Assembly (NCBI GenBank): GCA_017960525.1
Contig: JAGCZA010000083.1
Coordinates: forward strand, 1 to 34,741
Length of the DNA: 34,741 nt
Direction: 5' to 3'
Source: Prevotella sp.
GTDB lineage: Bacteria > Bacteroidota > Bacteroidia > Bacteroidales > Bacteroidaceae
Shown: positions 1 through 7,432 of the stretch, one piece after another
Layout: each line of letters begins with the position of its first letter
How positions within the stretch are numbered: the stretch's first letter is position 1
Translations under genes and position numbers: made by a program
Notes under the pieces: model-generated
What the model saw: only the letters and a program-made list of their open reading frames with translations
Told to the model about the DNA's origin: nothing
Databases searched by the model: none

Positions 1-245
1 AGATTCAGGAAGAACATCATCTGGAAGAACACACGGCTCTGCAACTCCACAAAGCGATTGTAGGACACGGCATCGGGGAAATCGGACTTCAGATGCTGAC
101 GGATGAAGAACAGGTAGTAGTGCTTGAAGTTGCGGAAGGAATCGAACTCGATATCGCCTTCAAAAATGCGATTTCGATAAATGTTACGTGTTACGATGTT
201 ACGTTTTCGCTTGAAACCCCAGTAAATACGCTGGAACCCGCCCAT
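1..245 (-). pseudogene. IS982-type transposase remnant, 5'-truncated, runs off window
   Basis: Reading the minus strand from an ATG at 245 gives an open frame to the window edge. From about position 155 its product has the run FRNFKHYYLFFIRQHL followed by SYNRFVELQSRVFFQ and MMFFLN, which I recognise from the N-terminal third of IS982-family transposases of Bacteroidota. The roughly 50 residues that normally precede this run are missing. In their place is an unrelated basic stretch (GFKRKRNIVTRN) encoded by a low-complexity GTTACG-rich segment. This looks like a broken or rearranged copy, not an intact element. The catalytic part would lie left of the window and cannot be judged. A divergent member with a different N-terminus is possible. 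Confidence 0.55.
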
Positions 246-276
246 TTCAACACCTTTCGCCGCCGTACCGCTTTGC

Positions 277-342
277 TTACGGCATTTTCCCCGTTTGCTC
301 CGTCCATTTGCCCCATCCCCTTACGGCATTTTCCTGTTTCCC
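277..342. repeat. Degenerate 22-bp-period repeat array (TTACGGCATTTTCC)
   Basis: TTACGGCATTTTCC occurs at 277-290 and again at 321-334, exactly 44 bp (two 22-bp periods) apart. The intervening 22-bp register (299-320) keeps only CATTT and CCCC. The core matches the TTACGGCA core of the array upstream of lepA. It lies between the IS982 remnant and the 3' end of mutL and fills most of that 112-bp gap. No gene is visible in the gap. Confidence 0.5.
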
Positions 343-357
343 TGCTACGTCTGCCCG

Positions 358-2181
358 TCAGCCCAGCAGTTGCTCTATGTCGTGCTGGGGGAGGATGCAG
401 ATGATGGCTCGCCCGTCGGGGGTATAGTTCACGTTGGAACAGCGGAAAAGTTCGTTCACGATGTGCTCCATCTCGTCGTTGCTGAGCACTTGGCCCTGCG
501 GGATGGCAGCATAGCGGGCCAGACTCATTGCCAGTCGGGCGTTCAGGGCCTCGGCAGCGTCGGCGGCTCCCTGTGCGGCCTCCTCGACGATGCTGCGCAC
601 CATGCTGACAGGGTGCAGCCCTTCGAGACTGGCAGGCACGCCGTTGATGGCATAACTGGTGCCTCCCAGGTGGCTGATTTCAAAGCCCAGGGCGGCCAGG
701 TCGGGCAGGAGTTGCTGCAGCAGGATGTTCTCTGAAGGCGAGAACTCAACCATTTCGGGGAAGAGCAGGCGCTGGGTGCTGGCTGTGCTGTGGCTCATCT
801 GGTCCAAATATCGCTCGTAGCGGATGCGCATATCAGCCCGCTGCTGGTCGATAATCATCAGGCCCGACTTGACGGCGGTCATGATGTAGCGGCCCTTGTA
901 CTGGTAGTGTACGGGCGACTTCTCCGCCACCAGCGACTCCTCGGGAAAGAGTTCCTTGTCGGTGGGCTGTGCCGTTCCGCTGTTGACGGCCGCCGCCGGC
1001 TCATAGAGTTGCTGCCAGTCGGGGGCAATGGTGCCCTTTCTGTAGTTCTCGTCGCTCTTTGAAGCGTGACCGGCAAAGGGGTTGTACGACGGGTTGTACT
1101 TCACGTCAGGCATCTCAATGGCGTGGTGCTGCGGGTCGAAAAGCGGGATGTCCGGCTTCCCCTCAGTATCGAAGTCGATGGCGGGAATGTCGCAGAAACG
1201 CCCGAAAGCGTCCTTGACGGCGGCAGAAAGCAGTTGCCAGATGCTCTGCTCGTTCTCAAACTTCACCTCCGTCTTGGTGGGATGGATGTTCACGTCGATG
1301 TCGGCGGGGTCCACCTCGAAGTAGATGAAGTAGGGCACCTGCATCCCTTCAGGCACCAGCCGCTCGCAGGCGTTTATGACCGCCTTGTGGAAATAGGGGT
1401 GACGCATATAGCGCCCGTTGACGAAGAAATAGTCGTGCGCCCCCTTCTTGCGTGCCGCCTCCGGCTTGCCCACGAAGCCCGTGATGCGCCCGAAGGCTGT
1501 GTCCACCTCCAGGGGCAGCAAGTCCTGGCTCGTCTTCTTTCCGAAGACGTCGGCAATGCGTTGGCGCAACGAACCTGCCTTCAGGTTCATCATCTCCTGG
1601 CCGTTGCTGAAGAAAGTGAAGTTGATGGAGGGATAGACCAAGACGATGCGCTCGAAGGCCGTCAGGATATTGTTGAGTTCCGTGGCGTTGCTCTTGAGGA
1701 ACTTTCGGCGTGCCGGCACGTTGAAGAACAGGTTCTCCACCTTGAAATTGCTGCCCACAGGACAGGCCACCGGCTCCTGCCCCGTCACCCTTGACCCTTG
1801 CAGCGTGAGGCGCGTGCCAATCTCGTCGGTGGCCATACGTGTTGTCAATTCGACCTGGGCCACAGCGGCTATCGAGGGCAGGGCCTCGCCACGGAATCCC
1901 ATCGTATGAAGGGCGAAGAGGTCGTCGGCCTTGCGTATCTTCGACGTGGCGTGCCGCTCGAAGGCCAGGCGGGCGTCGGTCTCCGACATACCGCAGCCGT
2001 CGTCGACCACCTGGATGGAAGTGCGCCCCGCGTCGACCACGAGCACCCTGATGTTGAGCGCCCCCGCGTCGACGGCGTTCTCCACCAGTTCCTTGATGAC
2101 CGATGCCGGCCGCTGGATGACCTCTCCGGCGGCTATCTGGTTGGCCACGCTGTCGGGAAGTAGTTGTATGATGTCACTCAT
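358..2181 (-). CDS. mutL: DNA mismatch repair protein MutL
   Basis: A 607-residue GHKL-ATPase that couples mismatch recognition by MutS to downstream repair. The N-terminal domain has the expected motifs: ELVENAVDAG near 31-40, DDGCGM at 60-65, FRGEAL near 96-101 and PTKTEVKF at 301-308. A clamp-binding motif QRLLFP is at 470-475. The C-terminal dimerisation domain lacks a canonical endonuclease site. Where DQHA-x2-E-x4-E would be, the protein reads DQQRADMRIRYE (445-456), and the CPHGRP motif is replaced by TPDGRAI near 587. It therefore probably lacks intrinsic nicking activity. I chose the ATG at 2181 (MSDIIQLLPD) because the family starts there. The open frame reaches 2250 only by reading through the 22-bp repeat array. 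It follows uvrD on the same strand after 115 bp. Confidence 0.96.
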   Translation of the reverse strand: MSDIIQLLPDSVANQIAAGEVIQRPASVIKELVENAVDAGALNIRVLVVDAGRTSIQVVDDGCGMSETDARLAFERHATSKIRKADDLFALHTMGFRGEALPSIAAVAQVELTTRMATDEIGTRLTLQGSRVTGQEPVACPVGSNFKVENLFFNVPARRKFLKSNATELNNILTAFERIVLVYPSINFTFFSNGQEMMNLKAGSLRQRIADVFGKKTSQDLLPLEVDTAFGRITGFVGKPEAARKKGAHDYFFVNGRYMRHPYFHKAVINACERLVPEGMQVPYFIYFEVDPADIDVNIHPTKTEVKFENEQSIWQLLSAAVKDAFGRFCDIPAIDFDTEGKPDIPLFDPQHHAIEMPDVKYNPSYNPFAGHASKSDENYRKGTIAPDWQQLYEPAAAVNSGTAQPTDKELFPEESLVAEKSPVHYQYKGRYIMTAVKSGLMIIDQQRADMRIRYERYLDQMSHSTASTQRLLFPEMVEFSPSENILLQQLLPDLAALGFEISHLGGTSYAINGVPASLEGLHPVSMVRSIVEEAAQGAADAAEALNARLAMSLARYAAIPQGQVLSNDEMEHIVNELFRCSNVNYTPDGRAIICILPQHDIEQLLG

Positions 2182-2214
2182 CTCCTTTAGATGTGTCTTT
2201 GTCTGTTCATTTTT

Positions 2215-2302
2215 TGGGGTTCGTCCGGTCGAAAAGTTTGGTTCGTCCAAACTACCAGTTTGGTTCGTCCAAAGTCATAGTTTGGTTCGTCCAAACTTAA
2301 AG
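2215..2302. repeat. 22-bp tandem array with hairpin core TTTGG-TTCGT-CCAAA
   Basis: Three copies (2237-2258, 2259-2280, 2281-2302) share the 15-bp core TTTGGTTCGTCCAAA followed by a 7-nt linker (CTACCAG, GTCATAG, CTTAAAG). A fourth, degenerate copy (2215-2236) keeps GGTTCGTCC in register. Each core is an inverted repeat: 5-bp arms TTTGG/CCAAA around a 5-nt loop. The array lies in the uvrD-mutL gap, and its last copy overlaps the uvrD stop codon. Confidence 0.9.
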
Positions 2303-4654
2303 GGTCTTGAACTTGGCGAATTTCAACAGCAACTGCTTGGTGCCGACATTGCGGAACTCCACGGTGGCTTTCTCGTTCTCGCCCGTCCCCTCCAGTTTCA
2401 GCACTTTGCCGATGCCGAAGCGCTGGTGCTCGATGACGCTGCCCACGCTGAGGCCATAGGTCGCGGACGACTGGTGGAGGCTCGGAGCCTGCTCGCCCCT
2501 GACCTGCTGGAGCCTTCGCTTGAAGGAGGGTGAGAATGGTTCTACGGGCTTCTCCTCACGCCGTGGCGCCACCGCCCTGGGCATAGGGTCGGCCTTGAAT
2601 TGTGTGGCCACGGGATGGGCGTTCTGCATCCACGGCAGCCGGCTGGTGCCGAAGTCGTCACGGTCTTCCCCACCCTTGGCGTCCGCCGTGCGTATCAGTC
2701 GGGGATCAATGTCGCGAATGAAACGCGAAGGGGTATCGTACTCCATTCGCCCGTAGCGGAAACGGTTCTGGGCGCAGGTCAGGATGCAATGGCGCTCGGC
2801 CCTCGTGATGGCCACGTAGAGCAGTCGGCGCTCCTCCTCCAGTTCCCTCATTGACCCTACGCACATCGGCGAGGGGAAAATGTTCTCCTCCAGACCGACG
2901 ACGAACACCGTCGGGAACTCCAGGCCCTTGGCCGAGTGGATGGTCATCAGCGACACCTTCGGCTGGCTGTCGTCGCCGTCGCTGTCCAGGTCGGTGAGCA
3001 GCGCCACCTCCTGCAGGAAGTCGCCCAGGCCCACCTGGTCGCCCTGCCCTTCCTCCCGTCGGCCCTCCACGAAGTCGTGCATACCGCTGAGAAACTCCTC
3101 CAAGTTCTCCTGGCGCGAGAGGTCTTCTGGTGCTCGTCCGCTGTAGAGGTCGTGTGCCACCCCACTCTCCTGAATGATGGAATGGCCCAACTGGTAGGCA
3201 TCCTCCGCAGCCACCCGTGCCGTCCATCCCTCCACCATTTGGCGGAAGACGGCCAACTTCTTGACGGCAGCCGGCGCAATGCCCACATTCACAGCCCCCA
3301 TAGCCGGGATGTCGCCCGTCAGCCCCTTGATGACCGTCCAGAGCGACACGCCTTGGGCGTTGGCGGCGGCCACAATCTTGCCGACGGAAGTGTCGCCGAT
3401 GCCTCTGGTGGGATAGTTGATGATGCGCTTCAGGGCCTCCTCATCGTCGGGGTTGGCCACCAGTCGGAAGTAGGCAATCACATCCTTGATTTCCTTGCGC
3501 TGGTAGAAACTCAAGCCGCCGTAAATGCGGTAGGGAATGTTGTCCTTCCGCATTTGTTCCTCGAAAGAACGGCTCTGCGCATTGGTGCGGTAGAGGATGG
3601 CGAAATCACTATATTCGCCGCCCTCCTCACGGTGGAGGCGCTTGATGTCCTTGCACACGATGATGGCCTCCTCCTTGTCGCTGTAAGCCTCTTTGAGCGT
3701 GACATAATCGCCCTCATCATTCTGGCTGAAAACGTTCTTCTGTATCTGCCGCTCGTTCTTGCGTATGAGGCTGTTGGCGGCCTGCACGATGCGTTGCGTA
3801 CTGCGGTAGTTCTGCTCCAACTTGAACAACTTTGTGTTCTGGTACAACTGTCCGAAGTTCAGGATGTTGTCGATATTCGCTCCACGGAAACTATAAATGC
3901 TCTGCGCGTCGTCGCCCACCACGCAGACGCGCTGCCGCTCACGGGTGAGTTGGAACACGATTTTCTGCTGGGCGAAGTTGGTGTCCTGGTATTCGTCGAC
4001 AAGCACGTAATGGAATTTTTCCACATACTTGCGACGGATGTCCTCGTGGTGCTCGAAGAGTTGGAAGGTATAAACGAGCAGGTCGTCGAAGTCCATCGCA
4101 TTGGCCTGCCGGCACCGCTCCACATAGCGTTGGTAGATGTCGTGCACCTTGGGCCGCTTGTTGTCGAAGAGCGAGCAGTTCGGGAACTGGCTGGGCAGTA
4201 TAAGGTGGTTCTTGGCCATCGAAATCTGGTCGCTGACGGTCGTCGGCTTATAGACCTTGTCGTCGAGTTGCATCTCCTTGATGATGCTCTTCACCAGCGA
4301 TCGGGCGTCGGCCTGGTCGTAGATGGTGAAGTTTGACGAGAAGCCAATGTGCTCGGCCTCCACGCGCAGGATATGCGAGAAGACGCTGTGGAACGTGCCC
4401 ATCTGCAAGTAGCGTGCACGCTCCATACCCACCAGGTGGCCTATGCGCTCCTTCATCTCGCGGGCGGCCTTGTTGGTGAAGGTCAGGGCGAGGATGTTCC
4501 AGGGGGCCAGCCCTTTCTCCTCCAGCAGATAGGCAATCTTATAGGTCAGCACGCGGGTTTTGCCAGAGCCAGCCCCGGCAATGACCAGCGAGGCACCGTC
4601 GCAATAGGTGACGGCCTCCCGCTGGCTCTCGTTCAGTTGCGATAAGTCGGTCAT
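2297..4654 (-). CDS. uvrD: ATP-dependent DNA helicase UvrD/PcrA (superfamily 1A)
   Basis: A 785-residue 3'-5' DNA helicase acting in nucleotide-excision and mismatch repair and in removal of recombinase filaments. The superfamily 1 motifs appear in order: Walker A AGAGSGKT at 26-33, TFTNKAAREMKERI near 59-72, DEYQDTN at 220-226, VVGDDAQSIYSFRGA at 245-259, LEQNYRST near 280, GLEFPTVFVVGLEE, and RLLYVAITRAE. The last 50 residues (GSVIEHQRFGIGKVLKLEG onward) form the Tudor-like domain typical of PcrA/UvrD, so the protein is complete. It begins 15 bp after the lipoprotein gene and is followed by mutL. Clustering two mismatch-repair-linked proteins supports co-expression. Its final codons run into the 22-bp repeat array. 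The name pcrA would be equally acceptable. Confidence 0.96.
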   Translation of the reverse strand: MTDLSQLNESQREAVTYCDGASLVIAGAGSGKTRVLTYKIAYLLEEKGLAPWNILALTFTNKAAREMKERIGHLVGMERARYLQMGTFHSVFSHILRVEAEHIGFSSNFTIYDQADARSLVKSIIKEMQLDDKVYKPTTVSDQISMAKNHLILPSQFPNCSLFDNKRPKVHDIYQRYVERCRQANAMDFDDLLVYTFQLFEHHEDIRRKYVEKFHYVLVDEYQDTNFAQQKIVFQLTRERQRVCVVGDDAQSIYSFRGANIDNILNFGQLYQNTKLFKLEQNYRSTQRIVQAANSLIRKNERQIQKNVFSQNDEGDYVTLKEAYSDKEEAIIVCKDIKRLHREEGGEYSDFAILYRTNAQSRSFEEQMRKDNIPYRIYGGLSFYQRKEIKDVIAYFRLVANPDDEEALKRIINYPTRGIGDTSVGKIVAAANAQGVSLWTVIKGLTGDIPAMGAVNVGIAPAAVKKLAVFRQMVEGWTARVAAEDAYQLGHSIIQESGVAHDLYSGRAPEDLSRQENLEEFLSGMHDFVEGRREEGQGDQVGLGDFLQEVALLTDLDSDGDDSQPKVSLMTIHSAKGLEFPTVFVVGLEENIFPSPMCVGSMRELEEERRLLYVAITRAERHCILTCAQNRFRYGRMEYDTPSRFIRDIDPRLIRTADAKGGEDRDDFGTSRLPWMQNAHPVATQFKADPMPRAVAPRREEKPVEPFSPSFKRRLQQVRGEQAPSLHQSSATYGLSVGSVIEHQRFGIGKVLKLEGTGENEKATVEFRNVGTKQLLLKFAKFKTL

Positions 4655-4669
4655 ACGCTCTGCTAAGGG

Positions 4670-5320
4670 TTAGCGCATCGCCTTGGCAAACGCTCCGCTG
4701 GCAATGCTGACGGCATCCTCCTCGCCAGAGAACTCACGGGCCTGCTCCGAGCGGTCGATGAAGGGCACAACCTCGTCATCGTCGGTGAAGGAGCGTGAGT
4801 GGTAATAGTTCTGGTTGGAGAAGCCGCCGTAACTGCCCGACCGGTTATAATAGTCCCAATCGTTGTAGGCCACGTTCTCGAAGTCGAACTGTATGCGCCT
4901 GTTGCTGTAGTCGCGTATGTAGCCGTAGAAGCGGTTGTCGTACAGATGGTAATCGAGGATGTAGATGGGTGTCCAACGGTCGTCGTCGTAGATAAGGGTG
5001 ATTTCGCCGTCGACAATGAACCACTTGAACGTGCAGTAGGCATAGTCGTAGCGAGGTGAGCGCGTGTCGTAGTCGAGTTCCATGCCCCGTCCGCTGGTGT
5101 AGTAGTCCTTGGCCGACGTGAAGCGCATCACGGTGGCATACGTCGTGCCGCTCAGGCTCCAACGGTTGGTATAGTAGGCGCCCACATAACCCTGCCAGTC
5201 GGCATTGCGCAACTGCTTGGCTATATAATCGTCGTCATTGTCACGACAGCTGCTGAGAGTGGTCAGAACGCCCGTTGTCAGGACAAACAGCAAAGCCAGA
5301 TGGCTGATAGTTGTTTTCAT
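4670..5320 (-). CDS. Predicted surface lipoprotein, function unknown
   Basis: A 216-residue protein starting at the ATG at 5320 (MKTTISHLALL). An in-frame ATG at 5356 would place a hydrophilic stretch before the signal peptide and overlap pyrH. The hydrophobic signal ends in the lipobox LSSC with Cys25. The residues after it, RDNDDD, are an acidic run of the kind that marks Bacteroidota lipoproteins for the outer face of the outer membrane. The mature part is rich in Tyr, Trp and Asp (for example DWQGYVGAYYTNRW) and looks like a beta-rich domain. I recognise no catalytic motif and assign no function. It sits between pyrH (22 bp upstream) and uvrD (15 bp downstream), so it is probably carried in the housekeeping operon. 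Confidence 0.8.
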   Translation of the reverse strand: MKTTISHLALLFVLTTGVLTTLSSCRDNDDDYIAKQLRNADWQGYVGAYYTNRWSLSGTTYATVMRFTSAKDYYTSGRGMELDYDTRSPRYDYAYCTFKWFIVDGEITLIYDDDRWTPIYILDYHLYDNRFYGYIRDYSNRRIQFDFENVAYNDWDYYNRSGSYGGFSNQNYYHSRSFTDDDEVVPFIDRSEQAREFSGEEDAVSIASGAFAKAMR

Positions 5321-5342
5321 AGTTTCGCCAATGATGATGTTA

Positions 5343-6053
5343 TTATGGGTGCACAAGCGTACCGATGTCGTCGCCCTCCATCACGCGCTTCAGGTTTCCT
5401 ACCACGTCCATATTGAACACATAGATGGGCAGGCCATTGTCCTGGCACATACAGATGGCGGTGAGGTCCATCACCTTCAGCCCTCGAGCCAACACCTCTT
5501 TATATGATATATCGTGGAACTTTGTGGCCGTAGGGTCTTTCTCCGGGTCGGCGGTGTAGATGCCGTCCACGCGGGTGCCCTTCAGCATCACGTCGGCCTC
5601 AATCTCGATGCCGCGCAGCGAACTGCCCGTGTCGGTGGTGAAATAGGGCGAGCCTGTGCCGGCGGAGAAGATGCACACATAGCCCTGCTCCATCGCCTCG
5701 ATGGCACGCCACTTGTTGTAGAACTCGCCGATAGGCTCCATACGGATGGCCGTCATCACGCGGTTCTTCACGCCAATGGCCCCCAGGGCCGACGAGAGTG
5801 CCAGCGAGTTGATGACCGTGGCGCACATACCCATCTGGTCGCCCTTCACGCGGTCGAAGCCCTTCTGGCTGCCGCTCAGTCCACGGAAGATGTTGCCGCC
5901 GCCGATGACGATGCCTATCTGCACGCCCATCTCGGCCACTTCTTTAATCTGCTGGGCGTACTGCCCCAGCCTTTCAGGGTCGATGCCGTAGCCCTGACTG
6001 CCCATCAGGCTCTCGCCCGACAGTTTCAGTAGAATTCTCTTGAATCTTGCCAT
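5343..6053 (-). CDS. pyrH: Uridylate kinase (UMP kinase)
   Basis: A 236-residue cytoplasmic kinase converting UMP to UDP with ATP in pyrimidine nucleotide synthesis. It belongs to the amino-acid-kinase fold, not the eukaryotic NMP-kinase fold. The start MARFKRILLKLSGESLMG is diagnostic, as are GIVIGGGNIFRG near 46-57, the UMP-binding segment DQMGMCATVINSLAL, and GTGSPYFTTDT near 134. Length is normal. It lies 57 bp downstream of birA on the same strand. That gap contains four tandem octamers beginning CGTTAT (6077-6108) and no promoter that I can identify with confidence. Confidence 0.97.
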   Translation of the reverse strand: MARFKRILLKLSGESLMGSQGYGIDPERLGQYAQQIKEVAEMGVQIGIVIGGGNIFRGLSGSQKGFDRVKGDQMGMCATVINSLALSSALGAIGVKNRVMTAIRMEPIGEFYNKWRAIEAMEQGYVCIFSAGTGSPYFTTDTGSSLRGIEIEADVMLKGTRVDGIYTADPEKDPTATKFHDISYKEVLARGLKVMDLTAICMCQDNGLPIYVFNMDVVGNLKRVMEGDDIGTLVHP

Positions 6054-6076
6054 AGTTGTTGTTATTACTATTGTCT

Positions 6077-6108
6077 CGTTATTACGTTATATCGTTATCA
6101 CGTTATTT
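6077..6108. repeat. Four tandem octamers CGTTATnn
   Basis: CGTTATTA, CGTTATAT, CGTTATCA and CGTTATTT follow each other without gaps in the birA-pyrH spacer. The same style of sequence (TGTTACGT, GTTACGA, TGTTACGT) lies at 182-204 in the IS982 remnant. It looks like slippage-prone low-complexity DNA. Confidence 0.7.
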
Positions 6109-6110
6109 CC

Positions 6111-6845
6111 TCAGATGATGAACTGCACTTCCTTGAAGGCCAGGCGACAGGCGCCGCGTTCCTCGGAGAGTAGCAATAGATGGCCGTCGTCGGTGACGCC
6201 CGTCAGTTTGCACCGCTCCACGCTGCCGTCAGGGAACCTGTAGCCGTGCGTCTCTTCGAGGCGGTACAGGTGATTGCGGTAATGGGTGCGTATGGTCTCC
6301 CAAGCGCCGTCGGCCACCATCTCCATATATTTCTCTATATGCCTCAACACCCTCCGCAGCACCTCCTGACACTCGACCCCGTGGCCGAGGATCTGCCGGA
6401 GCGACACAGGGTTTGGCGCATCGCTGACGAACCGTTCCTGGTTCACGTTGATGCCCGTGCCGATGATGCAGTCCTTGACGTACTGCCCCTGCAGGGTGGT
6501 CTCTATGAGCGTGCCACAGAGTTTGCGGTCCCGCCAATAGATGTCGTTGGGCCACTTTATGGTGACATCGTCCACATAATCTACCAGCGTGTCCCTCAGC
6601 GCAACGGCATTGGCCATCGAGAGGATGAACTGGTCGGCAGCACGCACCTCCTTCGGGTGGATGAGCACCGAGAACAGCAGATTCTGCCCCGCCTCGCTCT
6701 CCCAACTGTTGGTGCCGCAACCGCGACCTGCCGTCTGGTGGTCGGCCCACACCGCCACATCGTCTGTTGCACCCTGACCGGCCAACTGTCTGCAATAGCA
6801 GTTGGTGGAGTCTGTCTCGCCGATATGAATGACACTCAGTTGCAT
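6111..6845 (-). CDS. birA: Biotin-[acetyl-CoA-carboxylase] ligase
   Basis: A 244-residue ligase that forms biotinyl-AMP and transfers biotin to a lysine on the biotin carboxyl carrier protein. The biotin-binding loop GRGCGTNSWES is at about 41-51 and KWPND at 97-101, followed by RKLCGTLIE with the catalytic-site lysine. The small C-terminal domain is present. There is no N-terminal helix-turn-helix, so this is the monofunctional form and not the E. coli-type repressor. Translation starts 8 nt after a TACCTTTG box, which implies a very short leader. It heads the minus-strand run birA-pyrH-lipoprotein-uvrD-mutL and is divergent from tadA. Confidence 0.95.
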   Translation of the reverse strand: MQLSVIHIGETDSTNCYCRQLAGQGATDDVAVWADHQTAGRGCGTNSWESEAGQNLLFSVLIHPKEVRAADQFILSMANAVALRDTLVDYVDDVTIKWPNDIYWRDRKLCGTLIETTLQGQYVKDCIIGTGINVNQERFVSDAPNPVSLRQILGHGVECQEVLRRVLRHIEKYMEMVADGAWETIRTHYRNHLYRLEETHGYRFPDGSVERCKLTGVTDDGHLLLLSEERGACRLAFKEVQFII

Positions 6846-6853
6846 CGTTGCTG

Positions 6854-6861
6854 CAAAGGTA
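6854..6861 (-). promoter_or_regulatory. -7 box (TACCTTTG) of the birA promoter
   Basis: The minus strand reads TACCTTTG, matching the Bacteroidota TAnnTTTG element, 8 nt before the birA ATG. No good -33 TTTG is seen at the usual 19-21 bp. The 20-bp GTTAAAG element at 6888-6907 lies 26 bp upstream of it. Confidence 0.65.
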
Positions 6862-6887
6862 GCACATTTGCGGCAATATTCGGCGGT

Positions 6888-6907
6888 CTTTAACTCCCTT
6901 TAACGCC
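6888..6907 (-). promoter_or_regulatory. Shared upstream element with two GTTAAAG half-sites (birA copy)
   Basis: On the minus strand this reads GGCGTTAAAGGGAGTTAAAG. The identical 20-mer occurs at 25186-25205 upstream of cysE. Both copies point toward the gene and end 25-26 bp before the -7 box. The half-sites are direct repeats about one helical turn (10 bp) apart, as expected for a protein binding site. Confidence 0.55.
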
Positions 6908-6936
6908 TTTTGCGCTTCTAACTGCGGAAAAAGCAC

Positions 6937-6944
6937 TACCTTTG
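6937..6944 (+). promoter_or_regulatory. -7 box (TACCTTTG) of the tadA promoter
   Basis: TACCTTTG ends 11 nt before the tadA ATG at 6956. With the birA box on the other strand it makes a compact divergent promoter region of 110 bp. The nearest TTTG upstream (6909) is 24 bp away, longer than usual. Confidence 0.6.
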
Positions 6945-6955
6945 CACCCTCATAT

Positions 6956-7408
6956 ATGACAAACGAAGAACTTCAGAAGCGCGACGAGCGCTATATGCAA
7001 CTGGCACTTGCCGAAGCCCACAAGGCTTTGGACAAGGGCGAAGTGCCCATCGGGGCCGTGGTGGTTTGCCGCGACAAGGTGCTGGCACGCGCCCACAACC
7101 TGACGGAGACGCTCTGCGACGTGACCGCCCACGCCGAAATGCAGGCCATCACGATGGCTGCCAACCAATTGGGCGGCAAATACCTGACCGACTGCACACT
7201 CTACGTCACCGTCGAGCCTTGCACCATGTGTGCCGGGGGCATCGGCTGGGCACAAGTGCCGAGGCTGGTCTATGGCTGCGCCGACGATAAGCGCGGCTAC
7301 AGCCGTTTCGCCCCCAACGCCCTCCACCCCAAGGCAACGGTCACGGCAGGCATCCTGGAAGAGGACTGCCGCCAGTTGATGCAAGACTTCTTCCGCCAGA
7401 AACGCTAA
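6956..7408 (+). CDS. tadA: tRNA-specific adenosine deaminase (TadA-type nucleoside deaminase)
   Basis: A 150-residue zinc deaminase expected to convert adenosine 34 of the tRNA-Arg anticodon to inosine. The catalytic zinc motif is complete: HAEMQAIT with His59 and Glu61, and PCTMC at 88-92 with the two zinc cysteines. The usual ending GCADDKRGY...  LEEDCRQLMQDFFRQKR follows. Length is typical of the family. It has its own promoter box 11 nt upstream, and the C69 peptidase gene begins 24 bp after its stop. A guanine or cytosine deaminase is less likely, because the surroundings of PCTMCAGGIGWAQVPRLVYG are TadA-like. Confidence 0.9.
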   Translation: MTNEELQKRDERYMQLALAEAHKALDKGEVPIGAVVVCRDKVLARAHNLTETLCDVTAHAEMQAITMAANQLGGKYLTDCTLYVTVEPCTMCAGGIGWAQVPRLVYGCADDKRGYSRFAPNALHPKATVTAGILEEDCRQLMQDFFRQKR

Positions 7409-7432
7409 AACACTAAACATAATTTATAAACA

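Noticed and set aside
2182-2250. Longer mutL start at 2250
   Set aside because: The extra residues translate the 22-bp repeats, and the family begins at MSDIIQLL.
2215-2302. CRISPR array
   Set aside because: The 22-bp periods have 7-nt linkers that are near-constant, not unique spacers; copies are few and no cas gene is near. The same applies to the arrays at 15934 and 24800.
2936-4336. 466-residue plus-strand ORF
   Set aside because: It is the reverse of the uvrD coding sequence. GC-rich codon use leaves the antisense frame open, and its product has no recognisable domain.
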